DNA of 64,000 bases from Fibrobacter sp. UWR4 (GTDB taxonomy: Bacteria > Fibrobacterota > Fibrobacteria > Fibrobacterales > Fibrobacteraceae): NCBI RefSeq assembly GCF_003149045.1, contig NZ_QGDU01000008.1:52572-116571 (forward strand), in the 5' to 3' direction. A model generated the notes under the pieces. That model had not been told where the DNA came from, did no database searches, and was given only the letters and a program-made list of their open reading frames with translations. Shown piece by piece: positions 26,014 to 33,488 of this stretch; within the stretch, counting starts at the first letter, position 1; the number at the start of each line of letters is the position of its first letter. Made by a program: the position numbers and the translations under genes.

Positions 26014-26232
26014 ATGAATCGTGCAGATGAGATAGTCCTGATGCAGGTGCGGCTTGTGCGACTTGCTGTAAAGACCTGGAACAAGAGTATGCAAGAAATT
26101 GCAGGACTGTTTTCTGTCAATGGCGTTTATGGATATATCCGTGAAATGTACGAGGAATTCCATGTCCAGGGGGATGCCGCAAACCTTGAAGAGGTCGGTG
26201 TGTTCCTGAAGTCAAAGGGAGTTGTGCTATGA
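26014..26232 (+). CDS. DUF3791-like small protein, putative antitoxin
   Basis: This 72-residue protein (MNRADEIVLMQVRLVRLAVKTW...VYGYIREMYEEFHVQG) matches the DUF3791 pattern of a helical protein with a YIREMYEEFH-like segment. ATG 26014 is chosen as the first start giving this family N-terminus; TTATATTA lies about 15 bp upstream as a possible -10. Its stop overlaps the next start by 4 bp (ATGA at 26229-26232). The arrangement small helical protein then DUF3990 is common and toxin/antitoxin-like, so an antitoxin role is inferred. Confidence 0.7.
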   Translation: MNRADEIVLMQVRLVRLAVKTWNKSMQEIAGLFSVNGVYGYIREMYEEFHVQGDAANLEEVGVFLKSKGVVL

Positions 26233-26777
26233 ATGAAAAGGTGACTCTCTATCATGGAAGCTATTGCGCCGTTGAACATCCGGATTTGGCGTTCTGCAGC
26301 AATGCAAAAGATTTTGGCCGTGGATTTTATCTGACAACGAACGAAATTCAGGCGAGAAACTTTGTTAAAACATCCATTAAGAAGGCCGCAAGTCGAGGCG
26401 TCTATTTTTCGGATCATGGTCGCGGTTTTGTAAATGTCTATGAATGTGTTCTTGATAATTCCCTGCAGACATTTACATTTGAAAATGCGGATTTATCCTG
26501 GCTGCATTGTGTTGCTGCACATCGTAGCGAAGGTGTTTTCCCTGGCGAAGTTGAAAAGTGGCGAAGCTACGATTTGATTTGTGGAAAAATTGCCAATGAC
26601 AAGACAAATACTGTGATTTCTGCATATATAGATGGCCTCTATGGCCCTGTAGAATCAGATAGGGCTGGTGAAATCGCAATCGGTTTTCTGGAACCGGAAA
26701 ATCTGGTGGACCAGTGGTGCTTCAGAAGTGTAAAGGCTCTGGGTTGCCTTAAGTTTGTGAAGGCGGTGCGTCTATGA
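26229..26777 (+). CDS. DUF3990 protein, ADP-ribosyltransferase-like putative toxin
   Basis: This 182-residue protein opens with VTLYHGSYCAVEHPD and NAKDFGRGFYLTTN, the DUF3990 signature. The YHGS...FGRGFYLTT pattern recalls the H-Y core of ADP-ribosyltransferase-fold enzymes, where the first motif contacts NAD. Toward the C-terminus, QWCFRSVKALGCLKFVKA is family-like. No enzymatic activity is established for it as far as I know; an NAD-using toxin is an inference from fold resemblance. It overlaps both neighbours by 4 bp (ATGA), so all three products are made together. Confidence 0.75.
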   Translation: MNEKVTLYHGSYCAVEHPDLAFCSNAKDFGRGFYLTTNEIQARNFVKTSIKKAASRGVYFSDHGRGFVNVYECVLDNSLQTFTFENADLSWLHCVAAHRSEGVFPGEVEKWRSYDLICGKIANDKTNTVISAYIDGLYGPVESDRAGEIAIGFLEPENLVDQWCFRSVKALGCLKFVKAVRL

Positions 26778-27031
26778 GTCTTGAACGGGAGATTGAATTT
26801 TCCATGTGCCTGTTGGCTCAGATGGCTATTCGAAAGTTGGCAAAAATGCAGAACTGTTCCGATGACGAAATGGCTGCCGTATTTATGCAGTCCACTACTG
26901 CGCAAATGCTTTTTGATCGTGAGACAGGGCTGTTTGGTTACGGCCCCGATTACATAGCCAATGAATATATGGAAGAACTGGCTCGGAATTTGAAAATTGC
27001 ATCGGATATCTGCGCGACTTATAAGGCGTAG
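26774..27031 (+). CDS. Small helical protein, third member of the DUF3791-DUF3990 operon
   Basis: This 85-residue protein (MSLEREIEFSMCLLAQMAIRKLAKM...YIANEYMEEL) is almost entirely predicted helix. It shows loose similarity to DUF3791-type partners of DUF3990. Its ATG overlaps the stop of the DUF3990 gene by 4 bp. It could be a second antitoxin or a subunit that shapes target choice; nothing in the sequence decides this. Confidence 0.6.
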   Translation: MSLEREIEFSMCLLAQMAIRKLAKMQNCSDDEMAAVFMQSTTAQMLFDRETGLFGYGPDYIANEYMEELARNLKIASDICATYKA

Positions 27032-27052
27032 TTGCGCCGCTGCAAAACGTCC

Positions 27053-27491
27053 TTACTTAATCCTATCCCCGCAATATTCCTTGCGGCCGCAGTTCTTGCA
27101 GTGGGCGCCCATCCATAGGGTGTCAAACTGGTTGATGGCGGCTTCGACGATTTGTGGGTCGTTGGTGAGGATGCCTGCTTCGAAGTTTCGCTTCAATGCG
27201 CTCTTCATGCCGATGCCGGCGCCGGTCAAATTGGCAGATCCGATGTAGGCTACTTCCAGGTCGAAAATCACCATCTTGAAATGGACGCGGGGGCAAAGCA
27301 CGCGTCACACCGCGTTTCAGCAGGCCCGCAATTTGCCCCAGCAGGGGAATGGCCTCGCCGTTCTGCGTTACATACAAGTCCTTGATGTCGGCGGTACCGA
27401 TCCACAGGGTGTCACGAACTTTAGCGATGCGTTCAATGACTTCGCTGTAATGTTCCTCGTTGGCGATGTACTTGGTAAAGATTTCAGACAC
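27053..27491 (-). pseudogene. Phospholipase D-like protein, frameshifted and probably internally deleted
   Basis: Two minus-strand frames together make one protein. The first part (27491 to about 27300) reads SEIFTKYIANEEHYSEVIERI...LLKRGV. The second (about 27301 to 27053) reads LCPRVHFKMVIFD...GSANLTGAG and ends CKNCGRKEYCGD. HxK with GSANLTG is a PLD/HKD motif, and the Cys-rich tail is family-typical. Removing one G from the run at 27289-27293 rejoins the frames. From memory, relatives carry about 30 more residues between RGV and the LCPRVHFK segment, so a deletion not divisible by three is likely. The GTG start overlaps the AAA+ stop by one base. Confidence 0.7.
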
Positions 27492-29215
27492 TATGCAAAA
27501 TCCCTGCCGTCAATCTCACTGATGTTAATCTGACCGAGATTTTCCACCTTTGCCAAACGATTGGCCTGGCGCTCGATGGTCTTTTCAAAGAGGTTGCGGA
27601 CAAAACGACCGTTACCGAAATGGGAATCCTTTTCGCGGACTGCCTTCTCCACGCATTCTGTCAGAGCTGCCCGCGCAGAATCGTTCAAAATGTAATCGTA
27701 CTTATCCACCAGCAACTTGAAAATTTCTTCCAGCTCGCTTTCGGAGTAGTCCGGGAAGTTGATATAGCGATTGAATCTTGAGGCGAGGCCGGGATTGGAA
27801 TTGACGAAGTTCTTGATTTCGTCGGTGTAGCCAGCGATGATGACCACCAGCCGGTCGCGATCATCTTCCATACGCTTTAGCAAAGTATCGATGGCTTCCT
27901 GTCCGAAATCATTTTCGGAACTTCTGGAAAGAGTGTAGGCTTCATCGATGAACAGCACTCCATTCAATGCACTGTCAATGACCTTATTTGTCTTGATGGC
28001 TGTTTGTCCCATGTAGCCAGCTACCAGATCGCTACGGGATGCTTCTACTAGATGACCGCTGGAAATTACTCCCAGGGACTTCAGAATCTGCGCCATAATG
28101 CGGGCGATAGTGGTCTTGCCGGTGCCAGGATTTCCAGAGAAAACCAGATGGTAGGAAGTAGGCGGAACGGACAATCCCTTCTTCTTTCTTTCGTTCTGAA
28201 TTCTCAGGAAATTACGGAAGGTAATCACTTCCTGCTTCACGGAGGAAAGACCGATCAAAGCGTTCAATTGCTTTTCGGCGTCTTCTGCGCACTGCTGGGC
28301 GGATAAGGTCGTAACCTTTGCGGTAACGGCAGCTCCATCCATATCGTTTTCAGAATCACAAGCATCCTTGTACTTGATGGTTCGGGGACTGAACTTAATA
28401 TCTCTCGTTCGGTTAGCGAAACGATTTCCGCCAATGTATCTTTCCATGAACTGCAACCATTGAATTTCAGTCAAGGTCAACTTGCCGTCAATATTTGCAA
28501 GTGCCGCAGAAAAGTCATACATCAGGCGCATGTATTTTTTTGTAGCGTCCGGGGAGAAATCCGCAAAGACGGAAGGGAACAGGAAATAATCTCCGGCTCT
28601 TTCCAGGGGCGCGCGGTTCTGCTTCAATTCAGAAACCAGGGCACTTACGTCCACGTCATTGTTGACGATGGTCTGGAGTGTCAAACGTTTCCAGTCAATT
28701 TCGCAAGGTGTGGAAGAACGCAGGCGGAGCATCAGGGAAATGAAGCCGCAGGATTCCGGCTTCTGTATATCTACCGGATGTCCGGACTTTTCAGAAATGT
28801 AGGCCAGGTCCGTGAGAAAAATGGTGGCAAGTTCGTCGGAGGGGCTGCTTCCATTCTGGTTGGTAATGTGCATGCGGAGCTTGTCGCTTACGCCATTGAA
28901 CAGCAGAAAATCCTGGAAGAAATTCACCATCTTGGAAATGGTGGGCTCCAGCTTCTGCATGTATTTTGCAAGCAGCGGGTTAATGACTGCCTCAGGAGCG
29001 ACCTTGGTTGCCGTGGAGGTCTGGGATCCGTCGGGAGCTTTGGTGGTTTCCACTTGCTTGACGCTTAAATCCTTGGTAAATTCTTCCAGGGCTTTCTTGG
29101 CAAGGCCTTCCTTGATCTGCTTCGCCTTCTCGGTCTGAAACTGCCTGATAGCGACTTGGACACCGATGACGATTACGGCGAGAACGACAAAGAGGACTAT
29201 GCTTCCACCACTCAT
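27491..29215 (-). CDS. CbxX/CfxQ (SpoVK-like) AAA+ ATPase with N-terminal membrane anchor
   Basis: This 574-residue protein begins with one transmembrane helix (IVLFVVLAVIVIGVQVAI), then a helical region of about 300 residues. It includes a TerB-like stretch (ALANIDGKLTLTEIQWL). The C-terminal AAA+ module has Walker A GNPGTGKT (361-368), Walker B with D424-E425 in the CbxX signature GVLFIDEAYTL, and the arginine-bearing GLASRFNRYINFP. It should be a membrane-tethered remodelling ATPase. Genes of this type often sit beside PLD-like proteins, as here; the partner is broken. Upstream is a divergent FISUMP lipoprotein gene. Confidence 0.82.
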   Translation of the reverse strand: MSGGSIVLFVVLAVIVIGVQVAIRQFQTEKAKQIKEGLAKKALEEFTKDLSVKQVETTKAPDGSQTSTATKVAPEAVINPLLAKYMQKLEPTISKMVNFFQDFLLFNGVSDKLRMHITNQNGSSPSDELATIFLTDLAYISEKSGHPVDIQKPESCGFISLMLRLRSSTPCEIDWKRLTLQTIVNNDVDVSALVSELKQNRAPLERAGDYFLFPSVFADFSPDATKKYMRLMYDFSAALANIDGKLTLTEIQWLQFMERYIGGNRFANRTRDIKFSPRTIKYKDACDSENDMDGAAVTAKVTTLSAQQCAEDAEKQLNALIGLSSVKQEVITFRNFLRIQNERKKKGLSVPPTSYHLVFSGNPGTGKTTIARIMAQILKSLGVISSGHLVEASRSDLVAGYMGQTAIKTNKVIDSALNGVLFIDEAYTLSRSSENDFGQEAIDTLLKRMEDDRDRLVVIIAGYTDEIKNFVNSNPGLASRFNRYINFPDYSESELEEIFKLLVDKYDYILNDSARAALTECVEKAVREKDSHFGNGRFVRNLFEKTIERQANRLAKVENLGQINISEIDGRDFA

Positions 29216-29253
29216 GTTCTTCTAAATCTCCTTATTCGTGTATCCCAGACAAA

Positions 29254-29269
29254 ATTCTATATATAGAAT
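29254..29269. promoter_or_regulatory. 16-bp perfect palindrome in a divergent promoter region
   Basis: ATTCTATATATAGAAT reads identically on both strands. It lies between the AAA+ gene (minus, start 29215) and the FISUMP gene (plus, start 29323), where a dimeric regulator could control both. The TATATA core may also act as a -10 element in either direction. Confidence 0.5.
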
Positions 29270-29322
29270 GTAGTATATATTTGACGATAAACTTTTCGCG
29301 GCCTTGTGGGTTGTCAAGAAAT

Positions 29323-29940
29323 ATGATTGGTTTAAAAATTAGACTTTCCTCACTTTATTCTTTAATTTGTCCAGCCATCATGGCCATGGCTTTTTGTACT
29401 CTGGTGTCATGCTCCAGTAATTTTACGGACGATCGAGATGGACAGAGCTACAGTGTGGTGGATATTGCTGGTCAAATCTGGATGGCTGAAAATTTGAACT
29501 ACTCCGGCGTCGAAGTGGCGTCTGGAAGTTTCTGCCCCGAGGGTGATGAACGTAATTGCTCCAAGTATGGCCGCCTCTACAGTTGGGAGGCCGCAAAGGT
29601 GGCGTGCCCTGCTGGCTGGCGCCTGCCTACCCGCGAAAATTTTGAGAAACTTATGGCTACCGCTGGTGAAAAATCGGGTAAGGCTCTCAAGGCTTCCAGC
29701 GGGTGGTTCAAGAAGGGGAATGGCGATGACGCCCTTGGCTTCCGCGCTCTTCCCGCAGGCTTTAAGTCCGATAAGTTCGATGGTATCGGCGGTTATGCTC
29801 ATCTCTGGAGTGCAACTGCCGACTCGCAGGAATCCGCCTTCGCCTACTATCTCTATCTGGATTTTAGCAGTTCTGTTGCGCGTCTCAGCAGTTTCAGTGC
29901 AGCAGACGGCCGTTCCGTTCGTTGTGTAAAACGGCAATAG
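29323..29940 (+). CDS. Short FISUMP-domain lipoprotein
   Basis: This 205-residue protein has a signal sequence ending in the lipobox LVSC, then essentially one FISUMP domain: YSVVDIAGQIWMAENLNYSG, YGRLYSWEAAKVACPAGWRLPT, and the end GRSVRCVKRQ. FISUMP proteins form a large secreted paralogous family in Fibrobacter with a C-type-lectin/formylglycine-like look; their function is unknown. ATG 29323 is used rather than the in-frame TTG 29281 because it gives a normal signal peptide length. Confidence 0.85.
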   Translation: MIGLKIRLSSLYSLICPAIMAMAFCTLVSCSSNFTDDRDGQSYSVVDIAGQIWMAENLNYSGVEVASGSFCPEGDERNCSKYGRLYSWEAAKVACPAGWRLPTRENFEKLMATAGEKSGKALKASSGWFKKGNGDDALGFRALPAGFKSDKFDGIGGYAHLWSATADSQESAFAYYLYLDFSSSVARLSSFSAADGRSVRCVKRQ

Positions 29941-29992
29941 CTGTTTTTGTAGCGGTTTTTTGTTTGATGACAATCTTTCCTGCAAGGTGTCT

Positions 29993-30022
29993 TTGACGAA
30001 GACCTGAAATTTTTACTATATT
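29993..30022 (+). promoter_or_regulatory. Sigma-70-like promoter for a predicted small RNA
   Basis: TTGACG (29993-29998), an 18-bp spacer and TATATT (30017-30022) place a start near 30029. No coding start follows before the terminator at 30083-30107. Confidence 0.55.
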
Positions 30023-30028
30023 ATTTCA

Positions 30029-30107
30029 TACAAATTCAAAGAGTTCATAGATCGCTTCCTGCAAGACCCGGAAAATCCGGCGGACCGCAGTGGCGGTCTT
30101 TTTTTTT
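30029..30107 (+). ncRNA. Predicted ~79-nt small RNA or attenuated leader
   Basis: Between the promoter at 29993-30022 and a terminator (GACCGC 30083-30088, GCGGTC 30093-30098, then nine T) lies a short transcript with a second hairpin, CCGGA-AAA-TCCGG, just before the terminator stem. No open frame of useful length is present. It may be a stand-alone small RNA, or an attenuator controlling the DprA-like genes that start 126 bp downstream. Confidence 0.5.
30083..30107 (+). terminator. Rho-independent terminator of the predicted small RNA
   Basis: A 6-bp perfect GC-rich stem with an AGTG loop is followed by nine consecutive T. Confidence 0.9.
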
Positions 30108-30140
30108 ATGCTCTGAATTTGCGATGCGGGCTGCCCGCGA

Positions 30141-30181
30141 CGAAACAAACCGAAACAAACCGAAACAAAAACGAAACAAAC
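30141..30181 (+). repeat. Short tandem repeat of CGAAACAAAC
   Basis: Four consecutive near-identical units (two exact, then CGAAACAAAA and a shifted CGAAACAAAC) lie in the leader of the DprA-like gene. A tight dyad GCGGG-CTG-CCCGC precedes them at 30127-30139. Similar purine-rich GAAAC motifs occur in the leader at 63853-63868. Confidence 0.75.
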
Positions 30182-30233
30182 GGAATCGAACGGAAATAAC
30201 TAGAAAAGACTTGAAAAAATTGGAGAGGTCATT

Positions 30234-30767
30234 ATGAACAGAAAAAAGAAAATGAGGGCGTTGCTCCCTCATCCGGTGCATTTTGAAAAGCTGGAAATGT
30301 TTGGCGGCAATTACGTGGGGGATCCGACTCTCCTGACTTTGCCCTGGTCGCGTATCGGTGTGTTCGCATCCCGTAGCGAAGATCCTGCGATTGGATTTTT
30401 GCGGGAACAGTGGGCCATGTCCAAGGGGCGTAAGCGCTGTTGCGTTATCGGGACATTTCACTCCCAGGGGGAATGTGAAATTCTATATCACGTCCTGAAA
30501 TTTGGCGGCTCGGCGGTATGGCTTATGGGTTGCTCCCTTCCGGCGGAACTGTCCAACTTTTGCAAGGACGCCATTCGCAAGGGGCGCCTGCTGATTGTCT
30601 CCTGCTTTAATCGGGAACAGCACACTTATGCGACCGCCCGTTATTGCGCCCACCTGGCAGATATGTATTCCAGTCGTCTCGCCATCTGGTCCATGAAAGA
30701 GGGGAGCATGATCCAGCCCATATACAATCGTGCTAAAGCGAACGGCAAGATGGTGGAGGTGTTCTGA
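30234..30767 (+). CDS. DprA/SLOG-like Rossmann protein, copy 1
   Basis: This 177-residue protein has a single Rossmann-like domain with the strand order of DNA-processing protein DprA/SLOG proteins: RIGVFASRS, RCCVIGTFHSQGECEILYHVL, AVWLMGCSLP, GRLLIVSCFN, RLAIWSMKEGS. The VIGTFHS position corresponds to the DprA SGxARGID-type loop, but the Gly-rich loop is changed. Without DprA's other domains and with the loop altered, a competence role is unlikely; SLOG relatives bind nucleotides or nucleotide-derived signals. GGAGAGG is 6 bases before the ATG. Its stop shares one base with the next start (TGATG). Confidence 0.6.
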   Translation: MNRKKKMRALLPHPVHFEKLEMFGGNYVGDPTLLTLPWSRIGVFASRSEDPAIGFLREQWAMSKGRKRCCVIGTFHSQGECEILYHVLKFGGSAVWLMGCSLPAELSNFCKDAIRKGRLLIVSCFNREQHTYATARYCAHLADMYSSRLAIWSMKEGSMIQPIYNRAKANGKMVEVF

Positions 30768-31432
30768 TGTTCGCGACGAATCCTCCTGACGAAAAGAATT
30801 CTCTTGACGGAAAGAATTCTCTTGATGAAAAGAAGTCTCCTGTAACGTCCGCTTTCCAGTTTCGCAAGAAGCGCCCGTGGAAATCCTCCTGCAAGCCTGT
30901 CCCGAAAATGCATCGTCAGGACTTCGAACTGCTGGAATGCAACCGTGCCTTGACTTTAACAGGAATGAGCTGGATTGGCAATGCTTCCCTCTGGCGCATG
31001 GGGCGAAAGAACCGCATTGGCGTTTTTGCTGGCGAACAGGCGCGAAGCAACGTGGATTCGGAACGTTGCCAGTGGGCGATCAAGATGGGGGCGCGGCGCC
31101 AGTGTCTGGTGGGGACATTCTTTACCCGTGCGGAACAGGAAATCCTTCGCTTGCACCTCCGTCATGGCGGGCGCGCCATCTGGCTGCTGGGTCGTTCGTT
31201 CCCGAAAGGTTTCAACACGGACTGCGCCAAGGCCATTTACGAGAACCGCCTTCTGGTGGTGTCCTGCTTCTGGAAATCCCGCTGGGGCTATTCCACGTAC
31301 AGATACTGCACGCAACTTGTCTCCATGTGCGCTGCTTCCCTGGTGTTCTGGTCCATCGGGGAGAATCAGTGCACAGCCGCTGTCTACCGCAAGGCAATGG
31401 CTTATGGTATTCCTGTCGCACTTCACTCTTGA
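30767..31432 (+). CDS. DprA/SLOG-like Rossmann protein, copy 2
   Basis: This 221-residue paralogue of the preceding protein has matching blocks: RIGVFAGEQ, RQCLVGTFFTRAEQEILRLHLRHGG, AIWLLGRSFP, NRLLVVSCFW, SLVFWSIGENQ. It has an extra N-terminus of about 55 residues that includes three tandem 6-residue repeats (DEKNSL, DGKNSL, DEKKSP) encoded by 18-bp DNA repeats at 30788-30841. Start and preceding stop overlap (TGATG). Tandem diverged copies suggest a hetero-oligomer. Function unknown beyond the fold resemblance. Confidence 0.6.
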   Translation: MFATNPPDEKNSLDGKNSLDEKKSPVTSAFQFRKKRPWKSSCKPVPKMHRQDFELLECNRALTLTGMSWIGNASLWRMGRKNRIGVFAGEQARSNVDSERCQWAIKMGARRQCLVGTFFTRAEQEILRLHLRHGGRAIWLLGRSFPKGFNTDCAKAIYENRLLVVSCFWKSRWGYSTYRYCTQLVSMCAASLVFWSIGENQCTAAVYRKAMAYGIPVALHS

Positions 31433-31454
31433 CAAATGTACTATCTTTAGTTTT

Positions 31455-32222
31455 ATGAAGTCTCAAGTCTACAATCTTCTCGGGGAACTGCAGTTCCGCT
31501 GCCAGCGTATCGAATGGCAGATGAGACGTCTTGTAGACCGCGACGCCAGCGATTCCGAAATTGCAGGAAAGTCTGCAGGCAAGGTTGGTTCTTTCGCCAA
31601 CTTCAAGCAGACCTTTCTGGACCTGGTGTATGGCCCCAAGGTGGAGAAGAATGTCGAGATCGGTGAACGAAACCGTGCCCGCCGTAGCAAATCCCTGGAT
31701 GCCTTTGTCAGCAAGCGTAATTACCTGTCTCACTATTTTGCTTTCGAGTTTGACCTTGCATCCGATGAGTCCTGCAAGAAGGCGCTTACCCGCCTAAAGA
31801 AAATCCAGAAGGTCATCGAGAAGACGGAAAGCGATCTGGTGGCGGACAAGGAAACTCTCCAGCGTTCCCGCAAGAGCTTGACCCAGATTCTCAATCCTTC
31901 TGACTTTCTGGCGGTTCTGGAGGAACGCGTGGTGCAGTTCAACAGCAACCGCGAAGTGGCTGCCTACCTGACGAGTCTCGGTTTTACCGATAGCGAAGTC
32001 CTGGTCTTTGTGGACATCCTGCTGTCCTATGAAAAAGGCACATGGATTGTTTCCAGTTCCTTCGGCCAGCGCCTTACCAAGCGCATTCCTGGCTTCAAGT
32101 TCTCTGATCACCAGGTCAATTCCCAGGGCAAACTTTTTGACCTGCTTGCACAAAAGCATTACATCGAACTCATTCACGATGTAACTGGCAACCAGAAGTT
32201 CCGTGTGCTGTTTAAAGTCTAG
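31455..32222 (+). CDS. HEPN-like domain fused to a LOTUS/OST-HTH-like RNA-binding domain
   Basis: In this 255-residue protein the N-terminal ~110 residues are helical and contain R88-N-Y-L-S-H93, the R-N-x3-H motif of HEPN ribonucleases. A charged coiled coil follows (about 112-145). The C-terminal ~75 residues (VFVDILLSYEKGTWIVSSSFGQRLTKR onward, with GKLFDLLAQKHYIELIHD) fit the LOTUS/OST-HTH winged-helix pattern that binds RNA. The fold resemblance is read by eye. If right, the protein is an RNA-targeted RNase or an RNase-like binding protein. It follows the DprA-like pair by 22 bp on the same strand. A TTGACA in that gap is too close to the ATG to be a clear promoter. Confidence 0.6.
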   Translation: MKSQVYNLLGELQFRCQRIEWQMRRLVDRDASDSEIAGKSAGKVGSFANFKQTFLDLVYGPKVEKNVEIGERNRARRSKSLDAFVSKRNYLSHYFAFEFDLASDESCKKALTRLKKIQKVIEKTESDLVADKETLQRSRKSLTQILNPSDFLAVLEERVVQFNSNREVAAYLTSLGFTDSEVLVFVDILLSYEKGTWIVSSSFGQRLTKRIPGFKFSDHQVNSQGKLFDLLAQKHYIELIHDVTGNQKFRVLFKV

Positions 32223-32320
32223 CGTCGGGACATTATATCCAGAAAATAGAATTTATTAATTTGTTTGTAATAAAAAAATCCGAGCGGATCATGCCGCCGG
32301 CAACCAAGTTTTCGTAAACG

Positions 32321-32346
32321 AAAAAATCCCGCCTACTAAGGCGGGA
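32321..32346 (-). terminator. Terminator after dnaN
   Basis: TCCCGCCT (32327-32334) and AGGCGGGA (32339-32346) form an 8-bp stem with a 4-base loop. The minus strand continues with six T. Confidence 0.9.
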
Positions 32347-32371
32347 CTTTTAATATCGCAATGTTTTGGAC

Positions 32372-33487
32372 CTAGTCCGTGAGGCGGAGCGGCATCAGCA
32401 GGAAGCTGAAGTTGAGGCCTTCGCCAACCGGTTCGATGATGACAGCGCCAATGGGGTTGTTCATCTTCAGGATGACTTCTTCGCTCTTGCACATGCCGAG
32501 GATTTCGGAAATGTAGCGACCGTCGAAACCGATGCTGAAGCTGCCTTCGCCGCTATGGGTGACAGCCAGTGCTTCGCGGGATTCGCCGCCAACATCCGGG
32601 TCGGTTGCGCTGATTTCTGCCATGTTGCCATCGATCTGGAAACGGATCTGGTGGGTACGGGGATTAGCCATAGGCAGGATGCTGCGGACCTTGTTCTGCA
32701 GTTCGGTGGTGTTGGCCTGAACGGTACGTTCGAAGCTCTGGGGGATCACTGCGCGGTAGTTAGGATACGGTCCGTCGTACAGCTTGGAAATAATCTGGGT
32801 AGAACCGGTGGAAAGCAGGATGTGGGTTTCGGTGGTGCGAACTTCGATCTGGTCGTCGTTCTTTGCCATGCGGAGGATCTGCTGGAGAACCTTGGGCTGG
32901 ACGATGATGCCACCGGGGAGGCTGACGCCTTCCTGTTCGATGCTTGCGCGGCCCATACGGTGACCGTCGGTTGCGACCATGGAAATCTTGCCGTCGGTTG
33001 CTTCCAGGTATACGCCGTTCAGGTTCAGACGGGTAGAGTCGTTAGAAACTGCAAATGCGGTTCTTTCGACGAGGAATGCCAGTTCGCATGCGGCAAACGT
33101 AATGCTTTCGCCTTCCACTTCCGGGAACGGAGGGAAGTCGCTTGCGTCAAAGCCCATAATGGAAGCCTGGCCGCGTTCGCTCCACTTGATCTTGGTCAGG
33201 TAATCCTGGACGTCGATGCTTACGGTTTCGATAGCGGGGTCTACAAGAGCCTTGATGAGTTCAGAGAACTTACGGGCGTTCACGACCACTTCGCCGTCAC
33301 GTTCGCCGTTCACTTCAATCTTGGTCCTGATACCCAGGTTCAAGTCAGTAGCGCAGATTTCGAGGATATTGCCTTCCAGACGGAGGGAATAGTTGTTCAA
33401 AATCTGAAGGGTGGACTTGTTAGGAATTGCTGTAATTGCAGTCTGCAAGGCTTCCTGCAACACGGACTTCTTGATTTCGAACTTCAT
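32372..33487 (-). CDS. dnaN: DNA polymerase III sliding clamp (beta subunit)
   Basis: This 371-residue protein has beta-clamp sequence throughout (MKFEIKKSVLQEALQTA; ATDLNLGIRTKIEVNG; ATDGHRMGRA; QIRFQIDGNMAEISATDPD; ending near LMPLRLTD, the MPxR C-terminus). It forms the ring that holds replicative polymerase on DNA. ATG 33487 has GAGAGG upstream. It is not next to dnaA, recF or gyrB here; it follows a tiny membrane-protein gene whose stop is one base from its start. Confidence 0.93.
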   Translation of the reverse strand: MKFEIKKSVLQEALQTAITAIPNKSTLQILNNYSLRLEGNILEICATDLNLGIRTKIEVNGERDGEVVVNARKFSELIKALVDPAIETVSIDVQDYLTKIKWSERGQASIMGFDASDFPPFPEVEGESITFAACELAFLVERTAFAVSNDSTRLNLNGVYLEATDGKISMVATDGHRMGRASIEQEGVSLPGGIIVQPKVLQQILRMAKNDDQIEVRTTETHILLSTGSTQIISKLYDGPYPNYRAVIPQSFERTVQANTTELQNKVRSILPMANPRTHQIRFQIDGNMAEISATDPDVGGESREALAVTHSGEGSFSIGFDGRYISEILGMCKSEEVILKMNNPIGAVIIEPVGEGLNFSFLLMPLRLTD

Positions 33488-33488
33488 T

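Noticed and set aside
30141..30181. CRISPR-like array
   Set aside because: Units are 10 bp with no spacers; it is a simple tandem repeat.
30045..30461. 138-codon minus-strand frame across the small RNA region
   Set aside because: It runs through a strong terminator and the 10-bp tandem repeat and is antisense to the DprA-like gene.
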